Assembly (NCBI GenBank): GCA_020442545.1
Contig: JAGRJX010000158.1
Coordinates: 1 to 13,393, forward strand
Reading direction: 5' to 3'
Length of the DNA stretch: 13,393 nucleotides
From: Lysobacterales bacterium
GTDB lineage: Bacteria > Pseudomonadota > Gammaproteobacteria > Xanthomonadales > Xanthomonadaceae
The notes under the pieces are model-generated. The model was not told the origin of the DNA. It made no database searches and saw only the letters and a list, made by a program, of their open reading frames with translations. Both the position numbers and the translations under genes were made by a program. Of this stretch, positions 1-7,503 are shown in pieces (position 1 is the stretch's first letter; each line of letters opens with the position of its first letter).

Positions 1-1068
1 CCGCGCTACTGCCCGTCCATCGAGGACAAGGTGGTGCGCTTTGCCGACAAGGCCTCGCACCAGATTTTCCTGGAGCCGGAGGGCCTGGGTGTGAGCGAGT
101 TCTACCCGAACGGCATCTCCACATCACTGCCGTTCGACGTGCAGTTGGAGCTGGTGCGCAGTATTCCGGGTCTGGAGAACGCGCACATCAGCCGTCCCGG
201 CTACGCCATCGAGTACGACTATTTCGACCCGCGCGGCCTGCACGCCACGCTGGAGACCAAGGCGATCCCCGGCCTGTTCCTTGCCGGGCAGATCAACGGC
301 ACGACGGGATACGAGGAAGCCGGCGCGCAGGGACTGATCGCCGGCCTCAATGCCGCGCGCGCCTCGCGTGACGAAGCACCGTGGACACCGCGTCGCGACC
401 AGGCCTACATCGGCGTGCTGATCGACGACCTGATCCGCAACGGCACGCAGGAGCCGTATCGCATGTTTACTTCGCGCGCCGAGTACCGGCTGCAGCTGCG
501 CGAGGACAACGCCGACCTGCGCCTGACCGAAACCGGTCGCGGGCTGGGTCTGGTGGATGACGCGCGCTGGTCCTCGTTCAGCACGCGCCGCGACGCCATC
601 GCCGCCGAAGGCGCGCGCCTGGATGCACTCAACGTCGCGCCCGGCAACGCGCTGGCGACGGCGCTGGAAGTCGCGCATGGCATCGCGCTGAGCCGGGACG
701 CCAGTGCGCGCGACCTGCTGCGCCGCCCGGAGCTCGACTACGCCAAGCTGATGCAGGTCGAAGGCATTGGCCCCGGCGTGGCTGCCGAGGACGTGGCGCT
801 GCAGGTCGAGATCGACAGCAAGTACGCCGGCTATCTCGACCGCCAGCATGTCGAGATCGCTCGTCAGCAGCGCAACGAATCCACGGAAATTCCAAACGGC
901 TTCGACTACGCCGCGGTGCGCGGCCTTTCCGCCGAAGTGCGGCAGAAGCTGGAAACCGTGCGCCCGGACAGCGTTGGTCAGGCGCAGCGCATCTCCGGCG
1001 TCACGCCGGCGGCGATTTCGCTACTGCTGGTGCACCTGGCCCGGCATCGCGACAGTCGGGTAGCCTGA
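1..1068 (+). CDS. mnmG: tRNA uridine-5-carboxymethylaminomethyl modification enzyme MnmG (GidA), 3' part
   Basis: FAD-dependent enzyme that, with the GTPase MnmE, installs the carboxymethylaminomethyl group on the wobble uridine (U34) of certain tRNAs in the cytoplasm. The gene enters from the left edge in frame 1. The first visible residues are PRYCPSIEDKVVRF, the conserved GPRYCPSIEDK block of the family, so about 270 N-terminal residues including the FAD-binding Rossmann motif lie outside. Visible are NGISTSLPFDVQ, RPGYAIEYDYFDPR, the FAD-contacting LAGQINGTTGYEEA, GTQEPYRMFTSRAEYRL and LREDNADLRL, then the helical C-terminal domain (VRGLSAEVRQKL, ISGVTPAAISLLL) that contacts MnmE and tRNA. 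The 355 visible residues fit a full length near 625-630. It stops with TGA at 1066-1068. The next gene is convergent, so rsmG is not directly downstream as it is in many bacteria. Identity is secure. Confidence 0.98.
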   Translation, partial: PRYCPSIEDKVVRFADKASHQIFLEPEGLGVSEFYPNGISTSLPFDVQLELVRSIPGLENAHISRPGYAIEYDYFDPRGLHATLETKAIPGLFLAGQINGTTGYEEAGAQGLIAGLNAARASRDEAPWTPRRDQAYIGVLIDDLIRNGTQEPYRMFTSRAEYRLQLREDNADLRLTETGRGLGLVDDARWSSFSTRRDAIAAEGARLDALNVAPGNALATALEVAHGIALSRDASARDLLRRPELDYAKLMQVEGIGPGVAAEDVALQVEIDSKYAGYLDRQHVEIARQQRNESTEIPNGFDYAAVRGLSAEVRQKLETVRPDSVGQAQRISGVTPAAISLLLVHLARHRDSRVA

Positions 1069-1072
1069 GCCG

Positions 1073-1108
1073 GGCGGTATCCGCCGCGTGGCATCGGCAG
1101 AGGCCGAT
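1073..1108. terminator. Weak stem-loops between convergent mnmG and ykgJ-like gene
   Basis: Two short hairpins lie in the 39-base gap between the convergent stop codons. GGCGG (1073-1077) pairs with CCGCC (1081-1085), and ATCGGC (1093-1098) pairs with GCCGAT (1103-1108) around an AGAG loop. Neither has a T-run on either strand. They may act as a weak bidirectional transcription stop, but this is only inferred from position and symmetry. Confidence 0.3.
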
Positions 1109-1533
1109 CACGCCGCATGCGGTGCGCGGGGCGGCTGATCGGGCTGCGCCTGCGCGTCGTTCGCGGCAGTCAGCTGCTGCCGGTATTCGATCCAGACCTC
1201 CGGCGTCAGCGGTTCAAGACCGTGGCGAAGTCGGCCCTTGTCGCATTGCGCGCTGGCGCGATCGAACTCCCACGCAGGCTCCACCTCACGACAGACGCTG
1301 GGACGCTGCGGGTAGATGCCGCAGTGGCCATCGACGCCGATGGTTCCGGCCAGCGCGACGCAGCGCGGTGTGGGTCCGCCCTCGGTGCCGCGCATGGCGA
1401 CACGGTGCGGATCGAGCTTGACCGTCAGTTCGGCAGGCACGATGCCGCCAAGCTCGGGGTCAGACTCCGACCAGTGGAACGACACCCGGAAGCAGGCGCA
1501 GCAGGCGCCGCAGGAAAGGCAGGGATGTTGCAT
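1108..1533 (-). CDS. YkgJ family cysteine cluster protein
   Basis: Small cytoplasmic protein of 141 residues with the zinc- or iron-binding cysteine cluster pattern of the YkgJ/UPF0153 (CxxCxxCC) family. No biochemical role is established for the family. I start at ATG 1531-1533, because the protein then opens MQHPCLSCGACC, matching the usual N-terminus; the frame stays open to 1599 but that stretch does not look like the family. Cysteines are at residues 5, 8, 11, 12 and 14, then 58, 71, 81 and 97. Typical blocks are FRVSFHWSE, PHRVAMRGT, PRCVAL, CGIYPQRPSVCRE and CDKGRLRHGL. A GGAGGT-like sequence lies about 20 bases upstream, too far for an ideal ribosome site. The C-terminal 15-20 residues are proline/alanine rich and probably unstructured. 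It converges on mnmG. Confidence 0.9.
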   Translation of the reverse strand: MQHPCLSCGACCACFRVSFHWSESDPELGGIVPAELTVKLDPHRVAMRGTEGGPTPRCVALAGTIGVDGHCGIYPQRPSVCREVEPAWEFDRASAQCDKGRLRHGLEPLTPEVWIEYRQQLTAANDAQAQPDQPPRAPHAA

Positions 1534-1747
1534 GACGCGGACGCCACAAGAACACCTCCAGGCCGGAGGCATAGCCACGCGGGAACCGCGTCGGCGCAAT
1601 TTTTCGACACGACGGGTCGCTGCGCAAGCATTTCCTGGCCGGCGCTGGGCGAACGCGGTTTCCGTGCGCTGCTTGCTCGAATCCGCGCTGCGCGGACATC
1701 CTTCCCGCCGTTGCCACTATGCTGCCCCGAATCACCGGGAGATCGTC
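1534..1747. other. Divergent intergenic region, no clear gene
   Basis: These 214 bases separate the minus-strand cysteine-cluster gene from the plus-strand DUF1579-like gene, so both promoters should lie here. The only plus-strand candidate I see is TATGCT (1718-1723) with CGGACA (1693-1698), at a poor 19-base spacing. That is too weak to annotate as a promoter. No repeat or RNA gene is visible. Confidence 0.4.
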
Positions 1748-2290
1748 ATGCCTATCCGTCGTTGCCACACTGTCCTTGCCGCACTCACGCTGGGCCTCGG
1801 CCTGGTCCAGCAGGCCAGCGCCAGCACGCAAACCGCCGCAGCGACGCCTGCACCGCCGAGCTGCGAGGGCGCACGGCACCACCAGTTCGATTTCTGGATC
1901 GGCGACTGGGCGGTAATGAACGGCGGCAAGCAGATTGGCGCCAATCGCATTGTTGCCGTGGAGAACGGCTGCGCGATCAATGAACACTGGGCCGGTGCCG
2001 GCGGCGGGACCGGCGTCAGCTACAGCGCCTACGACCGCAAGGACGGCAAGTGGCACCAGTTCTGGGTCAGCGGCACCGGCCTGGTGCTGCATCTGGTCGG
2101 AGCCATGGAGAATGGTGCGATGGTGCTGCACGGCGAGCTTCCCGCAGCCGATGGCAACGGCACCACCGCGCAGCGCGTCACCTGGACGCCGCGCGGCAAT
2201 GGCAACGTCCGCCAGCATTGGGAGTCCGCGAAGCCGGATGGCGGCTGGCAGACCGTATTCGATGGCCTGTACGTTCGCGCCAGCGAATGA
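1748..2290 (+). CDS. DUF1579-like secreted protein
   Basis: Protein of 180 residues of unknown function. Residues 1-25 form a signal peptide (MPIRRC, then a hydrophobic AALTLGLGLV core, with likely cleavage after ASA), so it should act in the periplasm or outside. The mature part begins with a low-complexity Ala/Thr/Pro stretch, then HHQFDFWIGDW (44-54), the hallmark opening of DUF1579-like proteins. Typical spaced blocks follow: an NGCAINEHW-like segment, SYSAYDRKDGKWHQFWV, a GAMENGAMVLHG strand pair, VTWTPRGNGNVRQHWE and a closing FDGLYVR. These suggest a lipocalin-like beta-barrel; that is a family inference. The ATG at 1748 is chosen because GGGAGA (1737-1742) sits five bases upstream and the signal peptide begins there. 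The frame is open further upstream but has no family resemblance. Its end lies 9 bases from the convergent membrane-protein gene. Confidence 0.85.
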   Translation: MPIRRCHTVLAALTLGLGLVQQASASTQTAAATPAPPSCEGARHHQFDFWIGDWAVMNGGKQIGANRIVAVENGCAINEHWAGAGGGTGVSYSAYDRKDGKWHQFWVSGTGLVLHLVGAMENGAMVLHGELPAADGNGTTAQRVTWTPRGNGNVRQHWESAKPDGGWQTVFDGLYVRASE

Positions 2291-2296
2291 GCCACT

Positions 2297-2312
2297 CGCT
2301 CAGACCTGAGCG
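2297..2312. terminator. Small hairpin at convergent gene ends
   Basis: CGCTCA (2297-2302) and TGAGCG (2307-2312) can pair around a GACC loop. The hairpin sits where the DUF1579-like gene (+) and the membrane-protein gene (-) end 9 bases apart, and it overlaps the last codons of the latter. There is no T-run, so a termination role is only positional inference. Confidence 0.25.
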
Positions 2313-3670
2313 CGACGCGACGGCGGCGAGGAGAACGCCAGAAGCGCCGCAAGCGCGGTCGCCAGGATCATCCAGAACAGATAGCGGAACTCGGCGCTGC
2401 CGCTGAGCACGCACAGCGGCAGCGCATAGAACAGCCCGGACGCGGCAACGACGCCAGACAGGCCATCATGTGCATGGCGCCCGCGATGTCGCCAACTCCG
2501 GATGACCAGCACCAGCGCGGCGAGCGCATACATCCAGCCGGCAAAAAGCGGGCCGTCGGTTCGCGCGTTCAGCCAACCCTGGATGTCACCCTGCAGCTTC
2601 GGGCGCGCTGCCTGCATCGGCGGCTCGTCGGGCAGGTGGACCAGACGGGGAACCAGCGTCAGTTCCAGCGGCAGTCCGTGCCGGTCAAGGCCGAACAGCT
2701 GGCCGGAAAGCCTGGCGCGGTGTTTCAGGTAGGCGCCCGGGTGTGCCAGCGCCAGTCGGAGCCAGCCGGCGTAGAGGGCGCGGCGCTCAGGGTCCGAATA
2801 CGGCGCGAAGAAGCTGTCCTTCAACATCCCGGTACCGAAAATCGTCGTGTTGCTGTAGCTGCGAAAGCGATTACGCAGATCCTCCAGATCGAAAGGCCGG
2901 TCGATCAACTCCGGCGGAAACAGCAGCGTCTGTTCCTCCAGCGAAATGGCCGCCATGTCCCATAGCGCCACCACCGCCCACTGGTCCGGCACGCGGCGCA
3001 CGTCCGACCGCAAGCTCGGCAGTTGCGAGGCAAACAGCACCAGCAGGCTGGTCGCTCCAAGAAGCAGCGCCTTCAGCGCCAGTTGCCCACGTACAGACCA
3101 TTGCCTGGTCGCAGCAGACTTGTTGACCCCGCGCCAGACGATCCAGGCCAGCAGCGGAACCGCACCAAGGATGGCGTTGTGCCGGAAGGCACAGGCGGCG
3201 GCGATCAGCACGACCGAGCCCAGCCGTGTCCATTTCGATGGCCGTGTCATATCCACTGCCAGCAGCAGGACGGCGGCAAAGAACGCCAGGCCCATCCACA
3301 CGTCCTTCCAGATGTGCGGAAGGATGGCCCAGAGCGCTGGCAAGAAGCCCAGCGCGAGCAGCAGCAGCGGCGACTGCCAGCGGCCACGCTGGGTCAGGAT
3401 CACGGACGCGAGGATCAGGCCCCAGTACAGCACGCATTGCAGCAGGAGCATGCCGCCAGGGCCGGGCAGCAGTGCATCCGCGAGCTGCCAGATCTGCGCC
3501 TGCAGTGGCGGGAAGATGTCGGTGAGTTGGCCGCTACGCGCCTCGGAAAGCTGAACCGCCGAATCCCAGCTCATGTAGCCGGGCCAGAACAGCCAGAGCG
3601 TGAAAGCGGCACCAGACAAAGCGGCGATCGACGAAAGCCACGCGTCGCGCCGCACGACGGACGGCATCAT
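2300..3670 (-). CDS. Polytopic membrane protein, GT-C glycosyltransferase-like
   Basis: Inner-membrane protein of 456 residues that I cannot name. Hydrophobic helices are visible near residues 12-30, 74-93, 101-118, 126-140, 150-178 and 198-216, with two or three more in the last 100 residues. The first loop has PGYMSWDSAVQLSEARSG followed by DIFPP (51-55); next come LPGPGG, then WKDVWMG (121-127) and an RHNAI motif (163-167). An acidic SWDS/D-PP loop after the first helix, a KD pair and RHN resemble uncharacterised GT-C fold transferases that use lipid-linked sugar donors. A sugar-transfer role is inference. Residues 220-400 hold a large less hydrophobic region. The start is ATG 3668-3670, which overlaps the zapE TGA (3667-3669) as ATGA and indicates translational coupling; ATG 3665-3667 is an adjacent alternative. 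The open frame continues to 3958 only as an Arg-rich shadow of zapE. Confidence 0.8.
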   Translation of the reverse strand: MMPSVVRRDAWLSSIAALSGAAFTLWLFWPGYMSWDSAVQLSEARSGQLTDIFPPLQAQIWQLADALLPGPGGMLLLQCVLYWGLILASVILTQRGRWQSPLLLLALGFLPALWAILPHIWKDVWMGLAFFAAVLLLAVDMTRPSKWTRLGSVVLIAAACAFRHNAILGAVPLLAWIVWRGVNKSAATRQWSVRGQLALKALLLGATSLLVLFASQLPSLRSDVRRVPDQWAVVALWDMAAISLEEQTLLFPPELIDRPFDLEDLRNRFRSYSNTTIFGTGMLKDSFFAPYSDPERRALYAGWLRLALAHPGAYLKHRARLSGQLFGLDRHGLPLELTLVPRLVHLPDEPPMQAARPKLQGDIQGWLNARTDGPLFAGWMYALAALVLVIRSWRHRGRHAHDGLSGVVAASGLFYALPLCVLSGSAEFRYLFWMILATALAALLAFSSPPSRRAQV

Positions 3671-4773
3671 GGCAGGTGCTCGCTGGCGAGGTAGTCGCGC
3701 GACTGCATCTCGATCAGGCGGCTGCTGCAGCGCTCGGATTCCAGTTGCAGCCGTGTGCCGCGATAAAGGGCCGCGGGTGCGGCGGTGGCGCTGGCGATCA
3801 GGTTGACGTGGCGGTCGTACAGCTCGTCGACCAGATGCACGAAGCGGCGGAAGCGGTCGTCGTCGCTGGCTTCGAATACCGGCACATTCGAAACCAGCAC
3901 GGTGTGGAAGTCGCGGGCGATCTCGATGTAATCGGCGACTGCGCGCGGGCCGTCGCACAGGGCGGCGAAGTCGAACCAGGCCACGCCCTCGTCGTGGTCG
4001 CGCACCGGAATGGCACGGCCGTTGATCTGCAGCGATTCGCCGCCCTCGTGACAGTAGTCGGCGGTGAGGCGCTGATAGTGACCTCGCAAGGCGGTTTCGG
4101 CGTCGCCATCAGCCGGGTACAGATAGACCGGCGCCTGCCGCAGTGTGCGCAGCCGGTAGTCGGTCGGACTGTCGAGGTGGATGACTTCGCAATGTTGCTG
4201 CAGCAGCTCGATGGCGGGCAGGAAGCGCGCGCGCTGCAGGCCGTCGCGGTACAGGCCGTCGGGCGCGATGTTCGAGGTGGTCAGCAGACAGACGCCGCGC
4301 GCGAACAGGCCGTGCAGCAGCCGCGACAGGATCATCGCGTCACCGATGTCAGTGACGAAGAATTCGTCGAGGCAGAGCAGGCGCAGATCGTCGGCCCACT
4401 CTTCGGCGACGCGGTCCAGCGGGTCGCTGATCTCGCCCAGCTCCGCCAGCCGCGCATGCACCTCGCCCATGAAACGGTGGAAGTGGATGCGCCGCTTGGC
4501 CCGGATTGGCAGGTGCTCGTAGCAGATGTCGACCAGGAAGGTCTTCCCGCGCCCCACGCTGCCCCACAGGTAAAGACCGCGCGGCGCGGCGGGTTGTCGG
4601 CCGAGCAGGCGATCCAGCAGCCCGGCCGGTTTTGCGGTCACAAGTTCATCGTGGATGCGATCGAGCGCGACGAGCGCGGCGTGCTGTGCCGGATCGGCCT
4701 GCCAGCGGCCCTCGTCCACGCCGTCGGCATAGGCATCGCCGGGTCGCCGGGGTCGGTTGTCCAGCGGACTCAT
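3667..4773 (-). CDS. zapE: Cell division ATPase ZapE (AFG1-like)
   Basis: AAA-type ATPase of 368 residues. In E. coli ZapE associates with the Z-ring and affects FtsZ stability; the mitochondrial relative is AFG1/LACE1. Walker A is GSVGRGKT (71-78) within LYLWGSVGRGKTFLVD. HFHRFMGEVH (98-106) is the usual block after it. Walker B is LLCLDEFFVTD (132-142), the sensor-like TTSNIAP lies at 165-171, and the arginine-bearing DGLQRARFLPAI at 177-188. The C-terminal part has LVSNVPVFEASDDDRFRRFVHLVDELYDRHVNL broken only by normal linkers, and ends RDYLASEHLP. Length and motif order are those of a full-length ZapE. The ATG at 4771-4773 is used; no strong ribosome site precedes it. It follows the hydrolase gene by 34 bases and overlaps the downstream membrane gene by 4. 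Confidence 0.96.
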   Translation of the reverse strand: MSPLDNRPRRPGDAYADGVDEGRWQADPAQHAALVALDRIHDELVTAKPAGLLDRLLGRQPAAPRGLYLWGSVGRGKTFLVDICYEHLPIRAKRRIHFHRFMGEVHARLAELGEISDPLDRVAEEWADDLRLLCLDEFFVTDIGDAMILSRLLHGLFARGVCLLTTSNIAPDGLYRDGLQRARFLPAIELLQQHCEVIHLDSPTDYRLRTLRQAPVYLYPADGDAETALRGHYQRLTADYCHEGGESLQINGRAIPVRDHDEGVAWFDFAALCDGPRAVADYIEIARDFHTVLVSNVPVFEASDDDRFRRFVHLVDELYDRHVNLIASATAAPAALYRGTRLQLESERCSSRLIEMQSRDYLASEHLP

Positions 4774-4807
4774 CAGTGCGTTCGGTAGACGGTGAAGCGC
4801 GCCTGGC

Positions 4808-5503
4808 TCAGGGGTTGAGCTTGGCTGGCAAGTTGGACCGTACGCCGTTCTTGATCACGCCGCGCAGGTCCATCAGGCGGCGGTGGAAGAAGTGGCCGGT
4901 TTCCGGCATGCGCACCAGCTGTGGCGGCTCGGAGAGGGAGTCGATCCAGTCGAAAACGGCCTGCGGTTCGACCACGTCGTCGTCCTCGCCCTGGATCACC
5001 AGCCACGGCCAGTCACCGGGCAGGATGGCCGAAAAATCCCAGCGGCCGGCCGGCGGCGCAACCGAGATCATCTGCTTGACCGGCAGGTGGCGCGAGGCCA
5101 GCAGGCTGACGTAGGAGCCGAAGGAGAAGCCGGCCAGCCACAGTGCGTCATTGGGACGCACACGCTGCACCCACTCGGCGATGGCCAGCAGGTCCAGCGT
5201 CTCGCCGCGGCCGTCGTCGTGCTCGCCCTCGGATTCCCCGGTGCTGCGGAAATTGAAGCGCACCGTGCGCAGGCCCAGTTCACGCAGGCTGCGCTCGATC
5301 ATGGTCACCACCTTGTTGTGCAGCGTGCCGCCGTGCAGCGGGTGCGGGTGGCAGATGATGGCGGTGCCGCCGCGCGCATGTTCGGGCTCGGGCACGTCGG
5401 TGACGGTTTCAAGCCGTCCGCAAGGGCCGGGCAGGAAGAAGCTCGCCGCTTCGGCCGGGAAGCGCTCGGGCACGGGTTCGGGATTGGCCGGTCTGTCGGT
5501 CAT
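4808..5503 (-). CDS. Alpha/beta hydrolase (COG2945-like)
   Basis: Predicted cytoplasmic serine hydrolase of 231 residues; the substrate is unknown. The fold is recognised by HPHPLHGGTLHNKVV (52-66, the oxyanion-side HPHP block of COG2945 proteins), FNFRSTGESEG (83-93), the nucleophile elbow GFSFGS with Ser127 (125-130), an acidic candidate in QGEDDDVV (171-178) and the catalytic histidine in GHFFHR (His204). All triad members are present, so it should be active. No signal peptide is seen; the N-terminal 20 residues are proline-rich and variable. The start ATG is at 5501-5503, with only a weak purine stretch upstream. It lies 91 bases after the nuclease gene and 34 before zapE, so it is probably co-transcribed with zapE. 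Confidence 0.9.
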   Translation of the reverse strand: MTDRPANPEPVPERFPAEAASFFLPGPCGRLETVTDVPEPEHARGGTAIICHPHPLHGGTLHNKVVTMIERSLRELGLRTVRFNFRSTGESEGEHDDGRGETLDLLAIAEWVQRVRPNDALWLAGFSFGSYVSLLASRHLPVKQMISVAPPAGRWDFSAILPGDWPWLVIQGEDDDVVEPQAVFDWIDSLSEPPQLVRMPETGHFFHRRLMDLRGVIKNGVRSNLPAKLNP

Positions 5504-5548
5504 GCAGGCTCTGTCGGCGCGGGGCGGTTGGTGCGGGCTGGACTGCGG

Positions 5549-5586
5549 ATCATACCGGAGCCGGCGGCTGACGCTCAGTGCCGGCT
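5549..5586 (-). promoter_or_regulatory. Stem-loop and -10-like box before the hydrolase gene
   Basis: AGCCGGC (5559-5565) and GCCGGCT (5580-5586) pair perfectly, with an inner CTGA/TCAG stem (5568-5571 with 5575-5578). The structure starts 8 bases after the nuclease stop in minus-strand order. Just beyond it the minus strand reads TATGAT (5549-5554), a 5/6 match to a -10 box, but no -35 is seen at the right distance. This could separate the nuclease transcript from a hydrolase-zapE transcript. There is no T-run, so both roles are tentative. Confidence 0.35.
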
Positions 5587-5594
5587 GCGGGTGC

Positions 5595-7436
5595 TCACGG
5601 CCGCAGGTCGATGATCAACGGGTCGTGATCGGAGGATCGGAACGGATCAGGCCGGTACGCATCCTGGCTGCCGCTACGGTTTTCTGTCTGGTAGTCGAAG
5701 GCCACGGACTCGTCGGCGTTGATATGCCAGTGCGTGGCGGCGACCACGTCCGCCGCCAGCGCCGGGCTGGCCAGTGCGTGGTCGAGGCGTCCGGATGCGC
5801 CGCCCCAGATGAAGCTGTAGTCCGGTTCGGCGTGATTCCGGAACACGTCCACATAGCCCGCCTGTTCCAGCGCGATGATCGGGTCTTCCTGCGAGTAACT
5901 GTTCAGATCGCCGACGATCAGCGTGCGTTCGCTACCGATGCCGGCAGGATCGGTGCCCAGCCAACGCGCCAGTCGCTGCGCGGACTGCACCCGCAGCGCG
6001 CTCCAGCAGCCCTGGCCATCGCCGCGGTCGCGGTTGTCCCCGTCGGCTTCGTCGCAGCCGCCCTTGGACTTGAAGTGGTTCACCGCCACCACGAACGGCG
6101 CGGCGTCGCCGGCACGGAAAGCCTGTGCCAGCGGCGCGCGGCTGCGCTCCTCAAACGGGCCGTCGCCGATGCTCAGTGCCTTGCCGACCGCCTGCACGCG
6201 GCCGTCGCGGAACAGCAGGGCCACGCGGATGACGTCGCGCCCCGGGCCCTTGCCCAGAAACGCGGCGCGGTAGTCGCCGCTCTCGCCGTCAGCGACCAGG
6301 GCCGCATTCAGGGCATCGATCAGGTCGGCCTGGCTGCTGTGCTTGCCGCCACCGTCGTTCTCCAGCTCCATCAGGGCGAGGATGTCCGGCTTCACCGCGC
6401 TGATCGCGGCCACCAGCTTGTCCAGCTGGCGGCGGTATTCGTTGGGCGAACTGGCCCCGCGCGGCGTCGGGAAGCCTCTCCCGCGACCGTTGCCGTTGAA
6501 CAGGCTGAGCACGTTGAAGGCGGCGATGCGCAGCGTCTGCCCCGGGCCCGATCCGGGGTTGCCGACGGCTTTCGGTGCTGCCGGACGCGGCGCCTGGGTG
6601 ATGCGTTCGGGTGCATCCTCAAGCTGCAGGCGATAGCGGCCATGGCGCTGGTCGATCACCCCGCTGACGCCCTGGATCACGCTGCCAGCGCGCAGCGGAT
6701 GCCGATTGTCGAGCGGGCCGTCGAGATACCAGATGCGATTCGGGAACTGGCGGTTGCGGTTGTCATCCAGCACCAGGCTGCGGCGCTGGTTGTCGGCCGC
6801 GATGGCGTCAGCTTCGGCGCCAGGGCGTGCGACCTCGGTGGGCTGGAACAGGCGTCCGCCGAAGGCCACCGTCAGCTCGCCGTACTTCTGCAGGCCACCG
6901 TTGTCGTTGACGGTCAGGGGTGCGTCGATGCGCACGCTGGCGCCCTCCAGCGCTTCCCAACTGGGCGGTGGTGCGTCCAGGCGCAGCGTGGCGACCCGAT
7001 GCCCGGACGAGATGACCCGCCACTTTGCGTCGCGAAGCCCGGTAAGGGTGGCGGGCTGGCGGCCGAATTCATCCACCACGCCGCTGACTTCAAGCAGGTC
7101 GCCACGGCGCAGAGGCGCCGGCTCGATGGTCGAATCTTCCGGCGGCCGCAGGAAGAGGCCGGCAGCCGGAGCGCCGTCCTCCGACGCGTCCTGAATGAAC
7201 ACACCGCCAAGGCCACGAAGGAAGTTGCCGTTGACCACGCCGCGCACGGTCACGGATCGGCCAAGCCGCGGACTGCGTTCACCGTCACCCTGGATATCGC
7301 GGATGGAAAGTTGTTCGGCAGCCGTGTCGTCGTCGATCATCGCGCCCTCCGCGCGGTTTCCGCCGGGTCCGGAATCTGCCGTACAGGCGGTCAGGCCAAG
7401 CGCCAGAATGATCATCGCCAGCAGTGACGCAGACAC
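5595..7436 (-). CDS. ExeM/NucH family extracellular endonuclease, predicted lipoprotein
   Basis: Exported DNase of the endonuclease/exonuclease/phosphatase superfamily. With GTG 7434-7436 as start it has 613 residues and a short signal ending in the lipobox LTAC (Cys18), so lipid anchoring is predicted. Residues about 50-140 look like an OB-fold (GRSVTVRGVVNG, GVFIQDA, LLEVSGVVDEFG). A second similar segment runs from about 230 to 280 (IQGVSGVIDQRHGRY). The nuclease domain starts at RIAAFNVLSLFN (Asn308) and contains the insert PRGASSPNEYRRQ. It continues with the metal-binding LMELEND (Glu357), VNHFKSKGG (453-459), GDLNSYSQEDP (Asp510, Asn512), GRLDHAL and the catalytic SDHDP (Asp603-His604-Asp605). 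All key residues are present. The start is uncertain: GTG 7490 adds an Arg-containing n-region but would place the 7439-7462 hairpin inside the gene, and ATG 7415 leaves too short a signal. It likely serves nutrient scavenging from, or degradation of, extracellular DNA. Confidence 0.93.
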   Translation of the reverse strand: MSASLLAMIILALGLTACTADSGPGGNRAEGAMIDDDTAAEQLSIRDIQGDGERSPRLGRSVTVRGVVNGNFLRGLGGVFIQDASEDGAPAAGLFLRPPEDSTIEPAPLRRGDLLEVSGVVDEFGRQPATLTGLRDAKWRVISSGHRVATLRLDAPPPSWEALEGASVRIDAPLTVNDNGGLQKYGELTVAFGGRLFQPTEVARPGAEADAIAADNQRRSLVLDDNRNRQFPNRIWYLDGPLDNRHPLRAGSVIQGVSGVIDQRHGRYRLQLEDAPERITQAPRPAAPKAVGNPGSGPGQTLRIAAFNVLSLFNGNGRGRGFPTPRGASSPNEYRRQLDKLVAAISAVKPDILALMELENDGGGKHSSQADLIDALNAALVADGESGDYRAAFLGKGPGRDVIRVALLFRDGRVQAVGKALSIGDGPFEERSRAPLAQAFRAGDAAPFVVAVNHFKSKGGCDEADGDNRDRGDGQGCWSALRVQSAQRLARWLGTDPAGIGSERTLIVGDLNSYSQEDPIIALEQAGYVDVFRNHAEPDYSFIWGGASGRLDHALASPALAADVVAATHWHINADESVAFDYQTENRSGSQDAYRPDPFRSSDHDPLIIDLRP

Positions 7437-7438
7437 GC

Positions 7439-7462
7439 CAACGCCGCCCGGAGGCGGCGTTG
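7439..7462 (-). terminator. Strong hairpin with UNCG-type loop after cytochrome gene
   Basis: A perfect 10-bp stem, CAACGCCGCC (7439-7448) with GGCGGCGTTG (7453-7462), closes a four-base loop. On the minus strand the loop reads TCCG, flanked by C and G, which is the very stable C(UNCG)G tetraloop class. It lies about 42 bases after the cytochrome stop and right before the predicted GTG of the nuclease gene. No T-run follows, so it may be a partial terminator, an attenuator or an RNA-stabilising 3' structure. If the nuclease starts at 7490 it would be coding. Confidence 0.55.
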
Positions 7463-7503
7463 CGGTGTTGTGGATCGAAGCCCGGATCACGGCTGGGCCC
7501 TGC

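Noticed and set aside
3671..3958. In-frame upstream extension of the membrane-protein gene
   Set aside because: It lies wholly within zapE and encodes Arg/Pro-rich sequence; the ATGA overlap at 3667-3670 gives a natural start.
3676..4788. A 370-codon plus-strand open frame opposite zapE
   Set aside because: It mirrors zapE codon bias; the minus strand has intact Walker A, Walker B and sensor motifs, and the plus-strand product has none.
5151..7427. A 758-codon open frame on the plus strand, longer than the nuclease gene it opposes
   Set aside because: The minus strand encodes a complete ExeM/NucH-type nuclease and part of a hydrolase with all catalytic motifs. The plus-strand product is low-complexity Arg/Ala/Val-rich sequence with no recognisable domain, as expected opposite a GC-rich gene.
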